Part shown: positions 12,268 to 24,460 of the stretch, piece by piece | Numbering within the stretch: position 1 is the first letter of the stretch | Layout: every line of letters starts with the position of its first letter | Assembly: GCA_946811185.2 (NCBI GenBank) | Contig: OX328100.1 | Location: 20,448,999-20,512,998 of the forward strand | Direction of reading: 5' to 3' | Source: Hippopus hippopus | Lineage: Eukaryota; Mollusca; Bivalvia; Cardiida; Cardiidae | DNA length: 64,000 bases | Notes under the pieces: model-generated | What the model was told of the DNA's origin: nothing | The model's database searches: none | Seen by the model: the letters and a program-made list of their open reading frames with translations, nothing else | Translations under genes and position numbers: made by a program

Positions 12268-12475
12268 ACACAATCCAAGGTTTTAACAACGCTAAAGAAG
12301 AAAGCTTTTGAGAAACATGCTGGAAAGAGGAGAAAATATTGGTAACCAGCACTTTCTTCTTTTTCCCACAATTTTATCTACCCAATCGAACACAAATTTT
12401 AATTTTTGCGTCATATCTATTTTGTCGTCTGCAAATGCTTTCAATTTGTACAGGTCTAAAAGAGTGTTATCTCTT
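12268..12475 (+). repeat. Family A copy A8
   Basis: Complete but worn: centre ttggtaaccagcac, right arm cttcttttt. Confidence 0.75.
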
Positions 12476-12477
12476 TA

Positions 12478-12645
12478 TAAAACGATAAAATATTAGGTTT
12501 CTCCATATTGAAAGCGTTTTCAGACAACAAAAATGCTGGAAGGGTCGACAGTATTTTGGGTATGTGATAAAATATTCTTTAACAAAATATTCTCCTGTAT
12601 TCACAAGGTTTTCGAAAGCCTTCTTTCTCAATGTCGTCAAAAAAT
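12478..12645 (-). repeat. Family A copy A9, diverged
   Basis: Inverted copy abutting A8; the terminal part (gaaagcgttttcagacaaca) is recognisable, the central palindrome is lost. Confidence 0.55.
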
Positions 12646-12865
12646 ATAAATTGATGTTGATTTCCGATGACGTTTTTAAGGTCGTTTGCTTTCGTTTCAA
12701 CAAGCAATTTGTCTTTTATCACAATGGGTTCAGAAGCTGGGTGCGTTAACTAGAGTGCGTCAGGGTCCTAAAAAAACGTATTTTTACAGTGCTAGGTGAA
12801 TTCTAATTGTAAAGGATGTAAAGGAGTACACAATATTTGCATGTATCTGTTTCCTTTCTCTTATG

Positions 12866-13097
12866 ACCCATTATCACACAATCCCACAAATTAACGAATC
12901 AGAGGAAAGGTTAAAAAAAAAGTGCAGGAAAAGGAGAAAATGCTGGTAACCAGCATTTTCTGCTTTTCCCACACTGTTTTCTATCTTTTGAATGACAAAT
13001 CACATTATTTGAACCACATGTTATTTTTTTATTTTCCGCATAATTATGCTTTCAATTTTTTATAGGTGTAAAATTTCAAAGCGTCGTAAAGGGTTAA
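12866..13097 (+). repeat. Family A copy A10
   Basis: Complete; palindrome gcaggaaaaggagaaaatgc with one arm mismatch (ctgctttt). Confidence 0.82.
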
Positions 13098-13408
13098 AGA
13101 CTGAGGTGTCAGTTGATGTATTTATTTAAGATCGGATGAAAATTAAACAAATTCAAATTTCAGGCTCCATCCCGATTTTAGATAAAAACTATCGGGTATG
13201 AAATTTACAACTAATTGCTAAAAGTGTAGTTAGCAAAAAAAACTACTTGGCGAATTAACAAAAGTTCATTGGCTCTTTACTATGAACAAGCTCTAAAATT
13301 AATTTGCATTTATATTCTAACGTTTTGCCACATAATCTCCCTTGTTTTCCTTGTAATATACCCGTTCCGAATTTTCTTAGCTTACACAAGTTTGATGTAA
13401 GCATTATG

Positions 13409-13440
13409 TGACGTCATTTGTAAATGACGTCATTCGTAAA
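13409..13440 (+). promoter_or_regulatory. Two tandem CRE-like TGACGTCA sites
   Basis: gtgacgtcatttgtaa is followed directly by atgacgtcattcgtaa; a perfect 8-mer occurs twice in a ~17 bp repeat. No gene start is visible nearby. Confidence 0.35.
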
Positions 13441-13575
13441 TGGGAGTTTTATTCATGGAAATTACCACTAGTAAATAGATGATTTTGTATATTCTGACCA
13501 ACGGTTTGTGAAATATCGTTATATAATACAATGAATCTGACATTCGTTCGCGTCTGAGGTAAAATTCTGTTTAAC

Positions 13576-13638
13576 TCGTCCACAAAAATGTTATAAAGCG
13601 AGCCAGAGCCTCGCTTTATAACATTTTTTTCTAGACTT
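13576..13638. repeat. Perfect hairpin
   Basis: Arms aaaaatgttataaagcgag and ctcgctttataacattttt flank ccagagc. Confidence 0.85.
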
Positions 13639-13761
13639 GTTTCATAATACGTTTTATCTCAAATGCCAAATTATGTCAGATCATATATATAGATCTATCT
13701 CTTTTATTAGTTATTACTTTGGCAACTAAATATTATAACAATGAATGGTTATTCGTCTTTT

Positions 13762-13990
13762 TAACCCTTTACCAAATATTTCAATGATTCAGTAACTTTG
13801 AAGAAGAAAAGCTCTTTAACATTGTGGGGAAAAAGGAGAAAAAATTCTGTTAACCAACATTTTCTCCTTTTCCTGAATGTTTTCTACCTTTCTTGAAATA
13901 CAGAATCTCATCATATTTGAGTCTTAATGAGATTTAAGGCATACAAATCTATTTAATTTGGAAAGGTCTAGATTTTTGTCGTTTGGTAAA
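13762..13990 (+). repeat. Family A copy A11
   Basis: Complete, diverged centre (attctgttaaccaacatttt). Confidence 0.72.
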
Positions 13991-14172
13991 AGTTTGAGAG
14001 AGTAACTTGTTTTTTTTTTTGTCAATTTTTAGTAAAGGCACTGTACATAAATTCAGTCCTTGTTCATCGGTTCAATTATCACCTGCCAAGAAACTATTTA
14101 ACTCTGTTTTCTGCCAACAAAACTGCTGCATACTACTTTGAAAACATACTGTACTTTTAATGTATAAAAAAT

Positions 14173-14280
14173 CTGCAGTTTCTTCTATTTCCACAATATT
14201 TTCTATCCTTTCAAAGAACAATCTTGTCCTTTGAACCATATTTACTTTGCCGTTTCGCGAATGCTTTGACAATTCAAAGT
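14173..14280 (+). repeat. Family A fragment A12
   Basis: Right half only (ccacaatattttctatcctttc then a weak gtcgtctgc equivalent). Confidence 0.5.
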
Positions 14281-14526
14281 TTTCTTCAAGTGATGAAAAA
14301 TTAGGTAATAAGACGTGCATATCGTAAGTAGGTGAATATTGACCCAGTAGAAAATTTAGTAGATTGAACACGTCTCCTGTTTTAGGGAGATATCGTAGTA
14401 AAGGTCACCCGGAAGATTGATCATCCGAACTCTAGGTATTGATTCTCCTTGCATTCCTTCGACCGAGACACTGAAGTTTTACCCGCCATAACTTGTACTG
14501 TGGGTCAATGTTTACCTCTGAAGTCT

Positions 14527-14783
14527 TTAACCCTTAGGCTGCTTAGCGCGACCCAAGTGACCTTTCGCGGTCAGTGTAGATCAAGATCAGACTGCACAGA
14601 ACGTGCAGTCTGACCTTGGATCTACACTGTCCGGTAAGAGATTATTGTTTCCTCCCAAATAACTTCGAAATAGCAACATTTATCAGGAGTTATTTTTCCT
14701 CCAAAAAACTTTGAAATAGTATTATTTTAGTGTTTTACTATCGGCTTGAAAGTTTCATTTAGATTTAGTAAGTTAAAGGTTAA
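14527..14783 (+). repeat. Family F element F4
   Basis: Complete; side segment partly doubled (ccaaataacttcgaaatagc, aaaaactttgaaatag). Confidence 0.85.
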
Positions 14784-15000
14784 CCCATTACCAAACGATC
14801 CCGAGTTTTAACCTCTAAGAGGAAGAAGTCTTTTGAAAACATTGTGGGAAAAGAAGAAAACGCTGGTAATCAGCATTTTCTTCCTTTCCCACATTGTTGT
14901 CTATCTTTTCCGAAGACAAATTATATCATTCTCCTGGCATCTAACTTTTCGTCAGCAAATGCTTTCATTTTGAATTATTCATATAAATTGTCCCTAAAAA
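14782..15000 (+). repeat. Family A copy A13
   Basis: Complete; arms aaaagaagaaaacgctgg and cagcattttcttcctttc share the A-for-G change at the agaag position. Confidence 0.8.
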
Positions 15001-15009
15001 AAATAAGCA

Positions 15010-15292
15010 AACGATGAAAGCATTTTGCAGACGACAAATTAAATGCTGCCCAAACGAAAAAGAATTTTTTTTAAATAATATGACATTGTCGGCAAAAGAG
15101 AAAATGCAAGTTATCAGCTTTTCTCCGTTTAACTCTTTAACCACACAATCCCGAGTTCAAACGACCCTGAGGAGAAAAGCTTTGGAAATATTGTGGGAAA
15201 AGGAGAAAATTCTGGTAACCAACATTTTCTCCTATCCCTGCAACATTTCCTTTTTGCCATATACAAATTTTATCAGCTCAGCTACATTCCTG
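15010..15292. repeat. Family A copies A14 (inverted part) and A15 (direct), abutting
   Basis: 15010-15127 reads as an inverted, worn copy; 15128-15292 is a direct copy with centre attctggtaaccaacatt. Together they form a composite. Confidence 0.65.
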
Positions 15293-15564
15293 TAGTCGAC
15301 CTCAAATCCTAACAATCTTGAGGAGCCTATTTTTTTCGTAGGGTAAAGATTTAAAGATATGTTTGTAGGGAAATTGTCTCACTGTGCGAGTGGTTCTTGC
15401 ACTTAATTTTGTCTGTATTACTGTATTTTTTGTTGAATATTTTTACTCTTTTTTCCATTTGTTAAATTACAATAAATTTATAATAACAAGCAATTGATTT
15501 CTCTTTGATTAATTCAAAACTGATTGAATTAACATCGATTGTGAATACACATAATCGAACTTGA

Positions 15565-15738
15565 CCGTTTACCACACCGTCCCTAGTTTTAACTACCTTG
15601 AAAAATAAAACTTTTGAAAACATGGAGGGAAAAGGAGAAAATGCTGGTAACCAGCATTTTCTCCTTTTCCCACCATGTTTACTACCCTGTCAAAGAACTG
15701 CGGCTCATTTGTATCGATTTCAAATTTGTCATCACACT
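15565..15738 (+). repeat. Family A copy A16, short variant
   Basis: Shorter right side, ending tttcaaatttgtcatc. Perfect inner palindrome gaaaatgctggtaaccagc; outer arms aacatggaggg/cccaccatgtt. Confidence 0.8.
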
Positions 15739-15751
15739 CATTATACAACTT

Positions 15752-15927
15752 TTTCCTGTACCACACAATTCCGAGTGTTAACGACCCTGAAGAAGGAGGC
15801 TTTGGAAAACACGTTGGGAAAAGGAGAAAATGTTGGTAACCAGTATTTTCTCCTTTTCCTACCATGTTTTCTACCCTGTCAAAGAACTTCAGTTTATTTG
15901 TAGCAACTTTAAATTGTCATCTGCAGA
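15752..15927 (+). repeat. Family A copy A17, short variant
   Basis: Same short right side as A16 and placed head to tail with it; outer arms acgttggg/cctaccatg are imperfect. Confidence 0.78.
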
Positions 15928-16107
15928 TTGCGAACCTAGCCAATGAGCGCCAAATTATTTGAAGCTATAAAGTTTGAACCAGCTTACGACGGAATTTCTT
16001 GAACTTCCTGATCTGAGAATCTAAAGTGTCCGTAAATACCATCCATTCTAAATTGCTTTTGTAGTCCAATTTTAGATTCAGAAAGTAACGCAATTTCTGA
16101 TTGGGTT

Positions 16108-16230
16108 GAACCATTGTACCTCATGAGGCAGTCGGTTGTTGTACAAAATGGATTTCATAGATCCATAATTATATGATGAATTGCTTGGTATCATGCATCA
16201 CGGAGATGCATCAAACCTCCTTTTGTCACA
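16108..16230 (-). repeat. Family C fragment C4
   Basis: Left part without hairpin, ending agatgcatcaaacctccttt. Confidence 0.7.
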
Positions 16231-16864
16231 GCAAGACTCATTTGTCTGTTTTTTTTTTCGCTACTACTGCAATTCAGCAACTGTCTCTGTGACTGTGAGA
16301 TTGGTGTGTTCGTATCAAAAGTTGGTGCCGTGGGTATAGACACCGCAAGGCGGGAGGGTGTCACTATCACAGACCATTCAAAACATGGGGGTAAAAGACT
16401 TACATCCTTAGATCTAATGTTTCAGGAGATGTTATTACGATCTGTGTGAGGAAGGTTTGACAAATAAAGAATTCGTTCATGATAGTCCACCTAGTAAGTA
16501 AATTTCCGCCGTTAAACTAAAGTAATGATTACACTGTATAAAATGCCATACGAATCAAACATAGATGTAGCCGTTGCAACATAAAAGATCTTTGACACGT
16601 TTATGAATTCTACTATAGAGCTACTTCTACTTCTTAAATGCCGACCTTATATTATCTATCTTTAACTCATTGTGACAATGTATCATTATCTTCGACAAAA
16701 ATAAACAATATCAAATCAGGTAGCACAGGGGGAAATCACTTGAAAGAACATATATATTTCTTTCAATAACATAGAAAATATTGAGGGAAAAAGACGGTTG
16801 CTCATTTTTCACCCTTATTTCAAAATCTATATTCTGCGGTGAAAGGTTAATCGGCACGTGATTC
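16231..16864. other. Intergenic, nothing recognised
   Basis: No long frame, hairpin or family member seen. Confidence 0.45.
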
Positions 16865-17675
16865 CAATTCATTTCATGCTTTTCGCAGGTTTGTCGAGAA
16901 ATAATGGTGGATTATGGTTTGATATTTCATGGTTACGACGAGTGAAAAATACTGATTTCATATTCTCGTTCTCCATCCTATCCTTATTCTGTTCCATTAT
17001 TTCAGATGTTTTCTAAGGTAAAGTTCAAAATGACAAATTATAGTGTCCATTTCACGCTCAGCGACCACCCCCTCAAGGTGTGCTCTCTATGTACTATACA
17101 AGTTTGGGTTACTCATTAATTATCGTATAAGTACTATCTCCTTTTTTTCTCAATATTTTTGTAAAACGGTAGAAATTGGCTTTTGTTATATTCTATGGGG
17201 TTGTTATTGTACACATCACATGACCACAGGTATGGTAAAATCATATATTATATTACAAGATACATGTATATGTATACGTAATAAAGTATGTCTATGTCTA
17301 TGTCATATTTTCCAACTCTTCAATTGACGGCGGAAACAGTAGTTTCCACGCAGCAATTACCTCGGTAAACAGCGCGTGCATTCAACCAGAGAGAAAAATG
17401 ACGTAATTTACTCACATTTACCCTACATTTCTCGCGTTTTACGTAATAGTGTGATGCGTTCTAACCTGGAGGAGGGTACGCCACGGGGAATTACCGAAAA
17501 CAATTATACTGGATTTTGATGTACGTCAAAATAAAAAGGGATAAGAAGCATGAAATAAATAGATTTTGTTTTTCGGTGAAAGATCGAAATTTATTTCATT
17601 GAGTGAACATCGTTGGTAATATTTTTACTCGTGGCGCATATATTTCGATCTTTCACCGAAAAAAAAAACACCCTC
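16865..17675 (+). repeat. Family E foldback element E1 with internal insert
   Basis: Starts tttcatgcttttcgcaggtt and ends tttcgatctttcaccgaaaa. Compared with E3, about 330 bp of unrelated DNA is inserted at ~16975-17308; the inner palindrome is partly deleted. Confidence 0.78.
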
Positions 17676-18220
17676 TGTGTAAACCTTCTATAAATATTGT
17701 ACTAATACTGAAACGATTTCTCATTAATACAGTTTATTTCCTATCTTATTGTCTCCTAGAAATAGATAATTGATAAAAATTCATTGCATAGTGGTTTGTA
17801 AACTCTCTCTTTCAGCATACTGTATTTCGTCAACATCGTCTTCCTTAGCACATAGGAAACATATCCGCAATAATCTCTTGTATAGAAATGCAATAGTTAT
17901 CTCTAAAGTAGTAGACGAATGAAGTCCAGAAAATAGCCCACGTAGTTCCGAGCGCAATACTATTTACTACCGCTAGCACACAATTGAATTTGCAACAACA
18001 CGTAGAAGCAAGAGAAAGGAAGACCAAAAGAAAAAAAGAACTTACAGACTATCCAGGAACTCAGAATCTTTCAAGTTGGTAGAAATGATTAATGATAAAG
18101 GAAAGACTGAAATACTTGAAATGTTTTCTGTCCAGAATAGAACCAAATTGTTATGTTTTCTATATAAAACAAACAACTTCGTGAAAGCTGAAACAAATAC
18201 AACTTTACAACTACATAATA
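17676..18220. other. Intergenic, nothing recognised
   Basis: Low-complexity AT-rich DNA; same for 18478-18945 between B1 and B2. Confidence 0.45.
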
Positions 18221-18477
18221 ATGGCCTGCAACACGCGAAAAGTGGCATTTGCGTAAAGTGTCGTCGCGGGTTAGCCTGCGCAGTCCGCGCAGACTGATCC
18301 GAGACGACACTTTAAGACTACATTCGATTTTGTATTACAGTAGACTTGTATGAAAGAGAAAATTGCATAAGAACGGAAAGTATCGTCCCGGATTAGCCTG
18401 CGCGGACTGTGCAGTCTGATCCGGGATGACATTTTACGCAAATGTCCGAATGCCCCTTTTGGCGGGTTGCAGGCCAT
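18221..18477. repeat. Family B copy B1
   Basis: Family B: ~265 bp, TIR starting ggcctgcaacacgcgaaaag. Inside are two hairpins, each built on tcagcctgcgcagtccgcgc. Here the left TIR has a small deletion. Confidence 0.88.
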
Positions 18478-18945
18478 ACAATAAAATAGTTTAACATGAA
18501 AACTGAAAAATTCAACAACAAAAAAAATAGAAAAAAAAAACGGTATGGTGAGGAATTTTACAGGATAACACCTAGTATCAGCGATTTCCAGAATGTCGTC
18601 TTAGTGAAGCCAATCTGGTGTCGTCAAAGCATTAAATGTATCTCCACTCTATTGGCAGGCAAAAGTTAAACCAATTTGGAGTTTTAAATACCCTCAAACT
18701 GGATTGATTCTCCCTGACAAAGTGAACTTTATGCGATGGAAAATTGAAAGCTTTGCGAAACAATACTGGGGATAATTACATTTGTACTGTGTTCTTCCTG
18801 ATATACGACGGCCCGTGCTTCTGTTACGACCGTTGTTGGATTTCAAAAAAGGAATTACATTTACTTAACCCCTTTACCCAGTGAAAGAAATTCTTTGTTC
18901 TTCTGGGTTTCATTTTTAAAAAATGATATGTGAAGGTTAAGACGA

Positions 18946-19212
18946 TATGGCCTGCAACACGCGAAAAGGGGCATTCGGACATTTGCGTAAAGTGTCGTCT
19001 CGGATCAGCCTGCGCAGTCCGCGCAGGCTGATCCGAAACAACACTTTCCGTTTTTATGTAATTTTCTGTTCTGCGCAAGTCTACTGTAGCACAAAATCTA
19101 ATGTAGTCGTAAAGTGCCGTCTCGTATTAGCCTGCGCGGACTGCGCAGGCTGATCCGAGACGACACTTTACGCAAATGTCCGAATGCCCCTTTACGCGTG
19201 TTGCAAGCCATA
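18946..19212. repeat. Family B copy B2
   Basis: Full length, both TIRs and both inner hairpins; ends lie in AT-rich flanks (gatatgg, gccatatat). Confidence 0.9.
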
Positions 19213-19269
19213 TATCTTCGCAAAAGTATGTAACTCTAACGTTACTTCTATCAAAATGCATCTAGAATC

Positions 19270-19512
19270 ACTATGGGCCATGCTCTAAGAAAAAGGGGTT
19301 TTAATGCATCTGCAAAGAGTATCGACCAAGTCAGCATGCGCAGTCCGCGCAGGCTGACCTGGGTCGAAACATTTGTTATTGGACAATCTTCTGCGTGTAA
19401 AAGGACCAATCTACATCATGATTCAGTCGGTTATTAGACAAAAGGCATTTTATGGATACATAATTATGTGATGAGTGGCTTGGTATAATGCCTCATGGAG
19501 ACAGATTAAACC
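19270..19512 (-). repeat. Family C copy C5
   Basis: Nearly complete, lacks the last bases of the right end. Confidence 0.82.
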
Positions 19513-20359
19513 CAGAGTATCGCTAAACTGCTTTGGCTCCCTTTCAGGACTGTACAGGACAATATGGATCTACATAAAGAGCGCTGGTCATATTTATCAT
19601 TCGTTCAATAATAGGCTCCGTTTTATAACCACTACTACCATCACTATTTTTATTATAACGATTATTATTATTCAAACCAGGTAAATGTACATAAAATAAA
19701 GACATAATAAATAGATGAATAAATACATGTAAATAATGCCATTTTTTTAAAATACATTTCTATTTCTATAGTTCTACATTTCATCGTTGCAACAGTGGTA
19801 CATTTGTGCTGCCCGTCAGGTTCTAGATGAATCGTACGAGGAAAGCAAGCAATCGTGAAATAGCTGGCGTATTCACACAATATGGTTATCATAATAAAGT
19901 TAAACCATATATACTCTTAGGCATGGCATAAATTAAGTATAGAGCTCTAAAATATGGGCTTTCGTGGCAAAGTCAAAGCTAGATTTGACTTTACATGCGA
20001 GTGTATGGTCCTTGAATTGAACTTTCCGATAGCTTACAAGTCTCAAAATTTGTGAAATCAGTGAATCTGTCCACTTTATTTTAACTGTTCGATTTGAAGG
20101 CTACTTTGCTTTGCATAGAGATTCAATAGCCGAACGAGAAACGTGACATAATTAAGCATCTTTGTATATATCTGTTACAGAGCTGCTTTCATCATGAATT
20201 CTATGAACCAACATCAACCAATGTTTTTCATATAAGAACACGGCAGTGAAAACATCCTGACAATTGTGACAAGCAATACATACGAGTACATCCGAGTACC
20301 ACTATGTTTTTAAAGTTGGTCTGCTACAAGACAGGACAAACTGTCTGTAAGATGTAATG
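19513..20359. other. Intergenic, nothing recognised
   Basis: Contains a short ATT-rich run near 19660. 20573-21145 is similar. Confidence 0.45.
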
Positions 20360-20572
20360 CATTAAACCCTTATCCTACTAAAAAATTGAATAAAATTTTC
20401 CAGCCAATAGTAAAAACCTAAATATTGCTATTTTAAAGTTAATTTTTAAATGAAAAATATCTTCTAATCGGACAGTGTAGAACCTAAATCAGAATGCACG
20501 TTCTTTGAAGCCTGATCTTGATTGATACAGGCCTCAAAAGCGCATTGAGTCGCGCTTAACTGCATTAGAGTT
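20360..20572 (-). repeat. Family F element F5
   Basis: Complete, hairpin worn. Confidence 0.75.
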
Positions 20573-21145
20573 AAAATTCTGACAAACTAATCTTCGGGTC
20601 TCGGGAACCAGCCACAACCACAGCAATAAGGATAAAACAGTTGTTCTCTGTCATTCAGACTTGATGATAGAATAGGCAGCCCGGTTCTTAAAGTAATTTG
20701 CTTTTAATTTGATTAGTCGGAGTGCCTTTTATGTCCGTTTCCTCACCTAGACACCGAGTGTTGTACGGTAATGGATTGAGTACTACAGGCAGGTTCGTCG
20801 TATTTGGGCTGGAACTGTTCGATTGAATCTAATACTACTTTTGTTATACGACAACTAAGGAAATAGTGAATATCGTTTTCAATATGAATCGAGTTACTAC
20901 TGGTAATTTAAAAAAAAAAAGTGATGTAAATCTTCAATCAACAAGTGTATGGCTTATTCAGGGAATGCAATGCTTTTGGAAACGAAAATACTTTGCAACG
21001 CAATAATTAAAGAAAATACAATTGTTAGAGAACGTGTTGAATTTGATGTTTTACTGCCTTTAACAATATCGCCCCGACAGTTCATTTATCCAAGTTTCCC
21101 GAATCATCTCGCACTATACACTGTACTATGAAAAATATAAACGAG

Positions 21146-21382
21146 TCATGGTCAGTGAAAAGGGGGTTTAATGCATCTGCAAAAAGTAACTACTAAGTTC
21201 AGCCTGCACGGTCAGCGCAGGCTGACCTGGATCAATTCTTTTTGGTATTTGTAAGTTTTCTGCATGTATAAGGACCAGCCTACCTTTTCTTCAGTTGTTT
21301 TTTGTTTGTTTAAAAAAAAACAGAGATCCATAATTATGTGATAACTTCTTTGGTATAATACATCGCGGGGCATGCATTAACC
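21146..21382 (-). repeat. Family C copy C6
   Basis: Ends inside gcatgcattaacc, where family A copy A18 begins. Confidence 0.8.
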
Positions 21383-21604
21383 GCTTACCAAGCAATCACG
21401 ACTTTTAACGACCCCGAGGAAAAAGGCCTTTGAAAACCTTGTTGGAAAAGGAGAAAATGCTGGTAACCAGCATTTTCTCCATTTCCAACAATGTTTTCTA
21501 CCCTTTCAAGGACTACTTTCATCATTTGAGCCACCTTTAATTTGTCGTCTGCAAAATGCTTTCAAATTGAACATGTCCAAAATTTTGTCGGTTGGTAAAG
21601 AGCT
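21383..21604 (+). repeat. Family A copy A18
   Basis: Complete; both arms carry gttgg/ccaac in place of gtggg/cccac. Abuts a family C copy on its left. Confidence 0.85.
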
Positions 21605-21699
21605 AAACCCCTTTTGCCAGCGTATGGATCCTATAGTAAAATCATAACAGACTCCATGGGGACCGCGTTCGGAGCACCGGTGTGTAATAATCATTCCCC

Positions 21700-21902
21700 A
21701 AGTCTTTATCAGACGACAAAGACATTCGAAGATGACGAATTAAATATGATTCAAATGATTGGACTTGTCTTGAAAAGGGTCGAAAACATTGTGGGAAAAA
21801 GAGAAAATGCTAAGTACCAGTGTTTTCTATGTTTCCAACAATGTTTACAAAACCCCTCTTCATGTTGGTCGCGAAAAGTCGAAATTGTTTGTTGATGGTA
21901 GC
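21700..21902 (-). repeat. Family A copy A19
   Basis: Inverted and worn; core gctaagtaccagtg. Confidence 0.65.
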
Positions 21903-21919
21903 TCCTAAACTGTCTAGAG

Positions 21920-22388
21920 GATTCTAGCAAGAAATAGAGGATTTTTTTTCTGCTGAAAGATCGAAAATTATTTCATCGAGTGAACATCATCGGTAATATT
22001 TTCACGCATGGCACAGCCACAAGGGAAATATTACCGATGATGTTCACTCGATGAAATAAATTTCGATTTTTCAAAAAAAAAAAAATCTTTTTATTTCATG
22101 CTTCTTACCCCATTTTTTGTAGGGACTTTCGTCAAAACCAAATACAGTTATTTTCGGTTATTCCCCGTGGCGTACCCCTCCAGATTAGAATGCATTACAA
22201 TATGACGTAAAGCGCGAGAAATGTATGTTAAATGCGCGTAAATTACGTCATATTTCCTTCTGGTTGAATGGCACAAGCTGTTTACCTAGGTAACTACTGC
22301 ACGGGAAGTACTGTTTCCACCCTCCATTGAAGAGTTATCCACCATTATTTCTCGATAAACTACCGAAAAGCATGAAATAAACACACAT
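21920..22388 (-). repeat. Family E foldback element E2
   Basis: Inner arms of about 65 bp (tcatcgagtgaacatcatcg and its inverse) flank gcacagccac. The other end reads agcatgaaataaac. Confidence 0.85.
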
Positions 22389-23499
22389 GTATTCAGTCAC
22401 TGGAATATAAAAGACGCAATAAAATTTATAGAAATAGAGTTTCCTAATGTCACTGGCTGACTCACCAAGAGCAAAGAAAATGCAGAAAGTGTAAACAGAG
22501 GACTCATAAACAAAAATGTACCCATTCAACTTCTGTTGATTGAAACTCTCTGTTATTTGTGAATTAGTTGTTTCCCTGGTTTTAGTTTAATTAATTGCGA
22601 AAAAGCCAGGTTTCTGATCTAACCTAGTTTATTGTGTGTTTATTTGTTTCCAGTCTTGGTAATGACAATTTGTAATCAAAGGGACTGTAACTTTATTGCA
22701 CACGCTTGTTTTGTAACCTTTGCTGTTTACTTAACCATCATTATATACATGTACGTGCGACAAACCCTTGAAAACGTGGTGGGAATAGGAGCATTGTAGA
22801 TTGTTTGATATAAACAGTGGTACCGAGGCACAAATTATCCATTCCAATATTTCACCTTTGATTCATGAATACTATATATGTCGTACATGTATGTCAAGCT
22901 CGTTTGAATGGGCCAATTTAGGGTCCTTGACCTATGACATTATTTACCCATAATTTCACGCACATTGTACAAAAAGGGTGAAACAAATTCAAACTTCAAA
23001 ATATATTGTTTTTTTTTTATATAAAGTGCAATCAAGTATTCCTATCTTAATGTCTTTATACTTTTCACTCGACGCTATTAAAGTACATGTATTATGGTAT
23101 TTAACATTGTGATTCAAAAGTAACTCTATCAAGACTTCTTCTATACACATGCGCTAACAACTCAGAATGACGCCTTCCCTTCAAAATCTCTAAGGGCCCA
23201 TCGTCATAATGTCTAAACTTTCTTTTCTGGATCTGTGGTCCAAGATTTAACTGCGTGCTCTAAGAGAACTGATCCAGATTCGCTCTATTCGCAGAAGCCT
23301 TTGGATTTTCTATGGTGGTGAAAGGGTCAACGAATGAAAATTTTCGAACTTTTACCTTAAAGTCAGCCTTGTCCCAATATGACCACATATGAAAACAAAC
23401 GTCTTCGTAAAAGTATGTTATTCAGCTCTATTTGGCAATCGATCTGACATTTCTTCTTTGTAACATAACTAAACAAAATCTTGACCAAAAAAAAAAGAG
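22389..23499. other. Intergenic, nothing recognised
   Basis: A tiny family A-like scrap at 22762-22790 (cccttgaaaacgtggtgggaa); otherwise unique. Confidence 0.45.
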
Positions 23500-23786
23500 T
23501 GGTGATCTGTGAAAGAGGGGTTTAATCATTATACCAAGCTAGTCATCACATATTTATGGATCCATAAAGTCCATTTTGTATATCAATCGATTTAGTCATG
23601 TCGTAGACTGGTCCTTTCACGTGCAGAAAATTTACAAATAGCAAAAGGTTTCGACCAGTGTCAGCCTGCTATGTATTTACCAATAGAAAAAAAAAGACCC
23701 ATGTAAACCTGTGCGGACTGGGCAGGCTGACATGATCGATACTTTTTGCAGATTCATTAAACCACCTTTTTCACAGAGCATGGCCT
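23500..23786 (+). repeat. Family C copy C7
   Basis: Complete ends; the hairpin region carries an A-rich insertion. Confidence 0.78.
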
Positions 23787-24460
23787 ATTTTTCTACTGGT
23801 TCTTGTCCATTTGACTCTTCATTACCATACTGCCTGGCTCGTATGCATGTTTCAATAATAGTCAGTATTTGCGGTATATCATCTGAGTGAAAGCAAAGAA
23901 AATTTTAACTAATCGACTGCTTATGGGGGCTGTGTTGATGAAGGTCATACTGCGCAGAACCATTCAGAACTGAGCCCTTGGCCTGATATGATTGAGCGTT
24001 TTGAATTTCTTGATTAAACACTGAATTTACTTGGTAAGTACAAAGGTGACGGCATATGATAACAAATCTTGATTGTCTGATATTCGACAATTATTCGTTT
24101 AAATTAAAAAAAAAAAAACTATCACTAGAATAGATGATTTTCCCTGGCCATTATAAATGCTAATCATTGTCAATATTTATGACACACGCTCTGAATAAAA
24201 TTGTAACCCAAACACCGCCATTATTGACATAGGAAGTTTTAGGTCCAGGTCAAGCCATACTGAACGCTGATCTTGGATATTTATCGTCGTCAACTTGATT
24301 CTAACACAATTATGTACAGGAATTCTCTTAATTTGCAATGGGACTTAGTATCTTGAGGTGTTTCTCCTTCCAAGTTTTGCAAACACGTGCGAGGACGAGG
24401 GCTGATTGATGAGTTGTAAGCCACATATGTAAGGGTTCGACTTTCGGCGGATATATTGCA

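Noticed and set aside
18824..19153. Frames inside family B copies
   Set aside because: Both strands are open by chance over the GC-rich hairpins; the same frames recur in every copy with stops in some.
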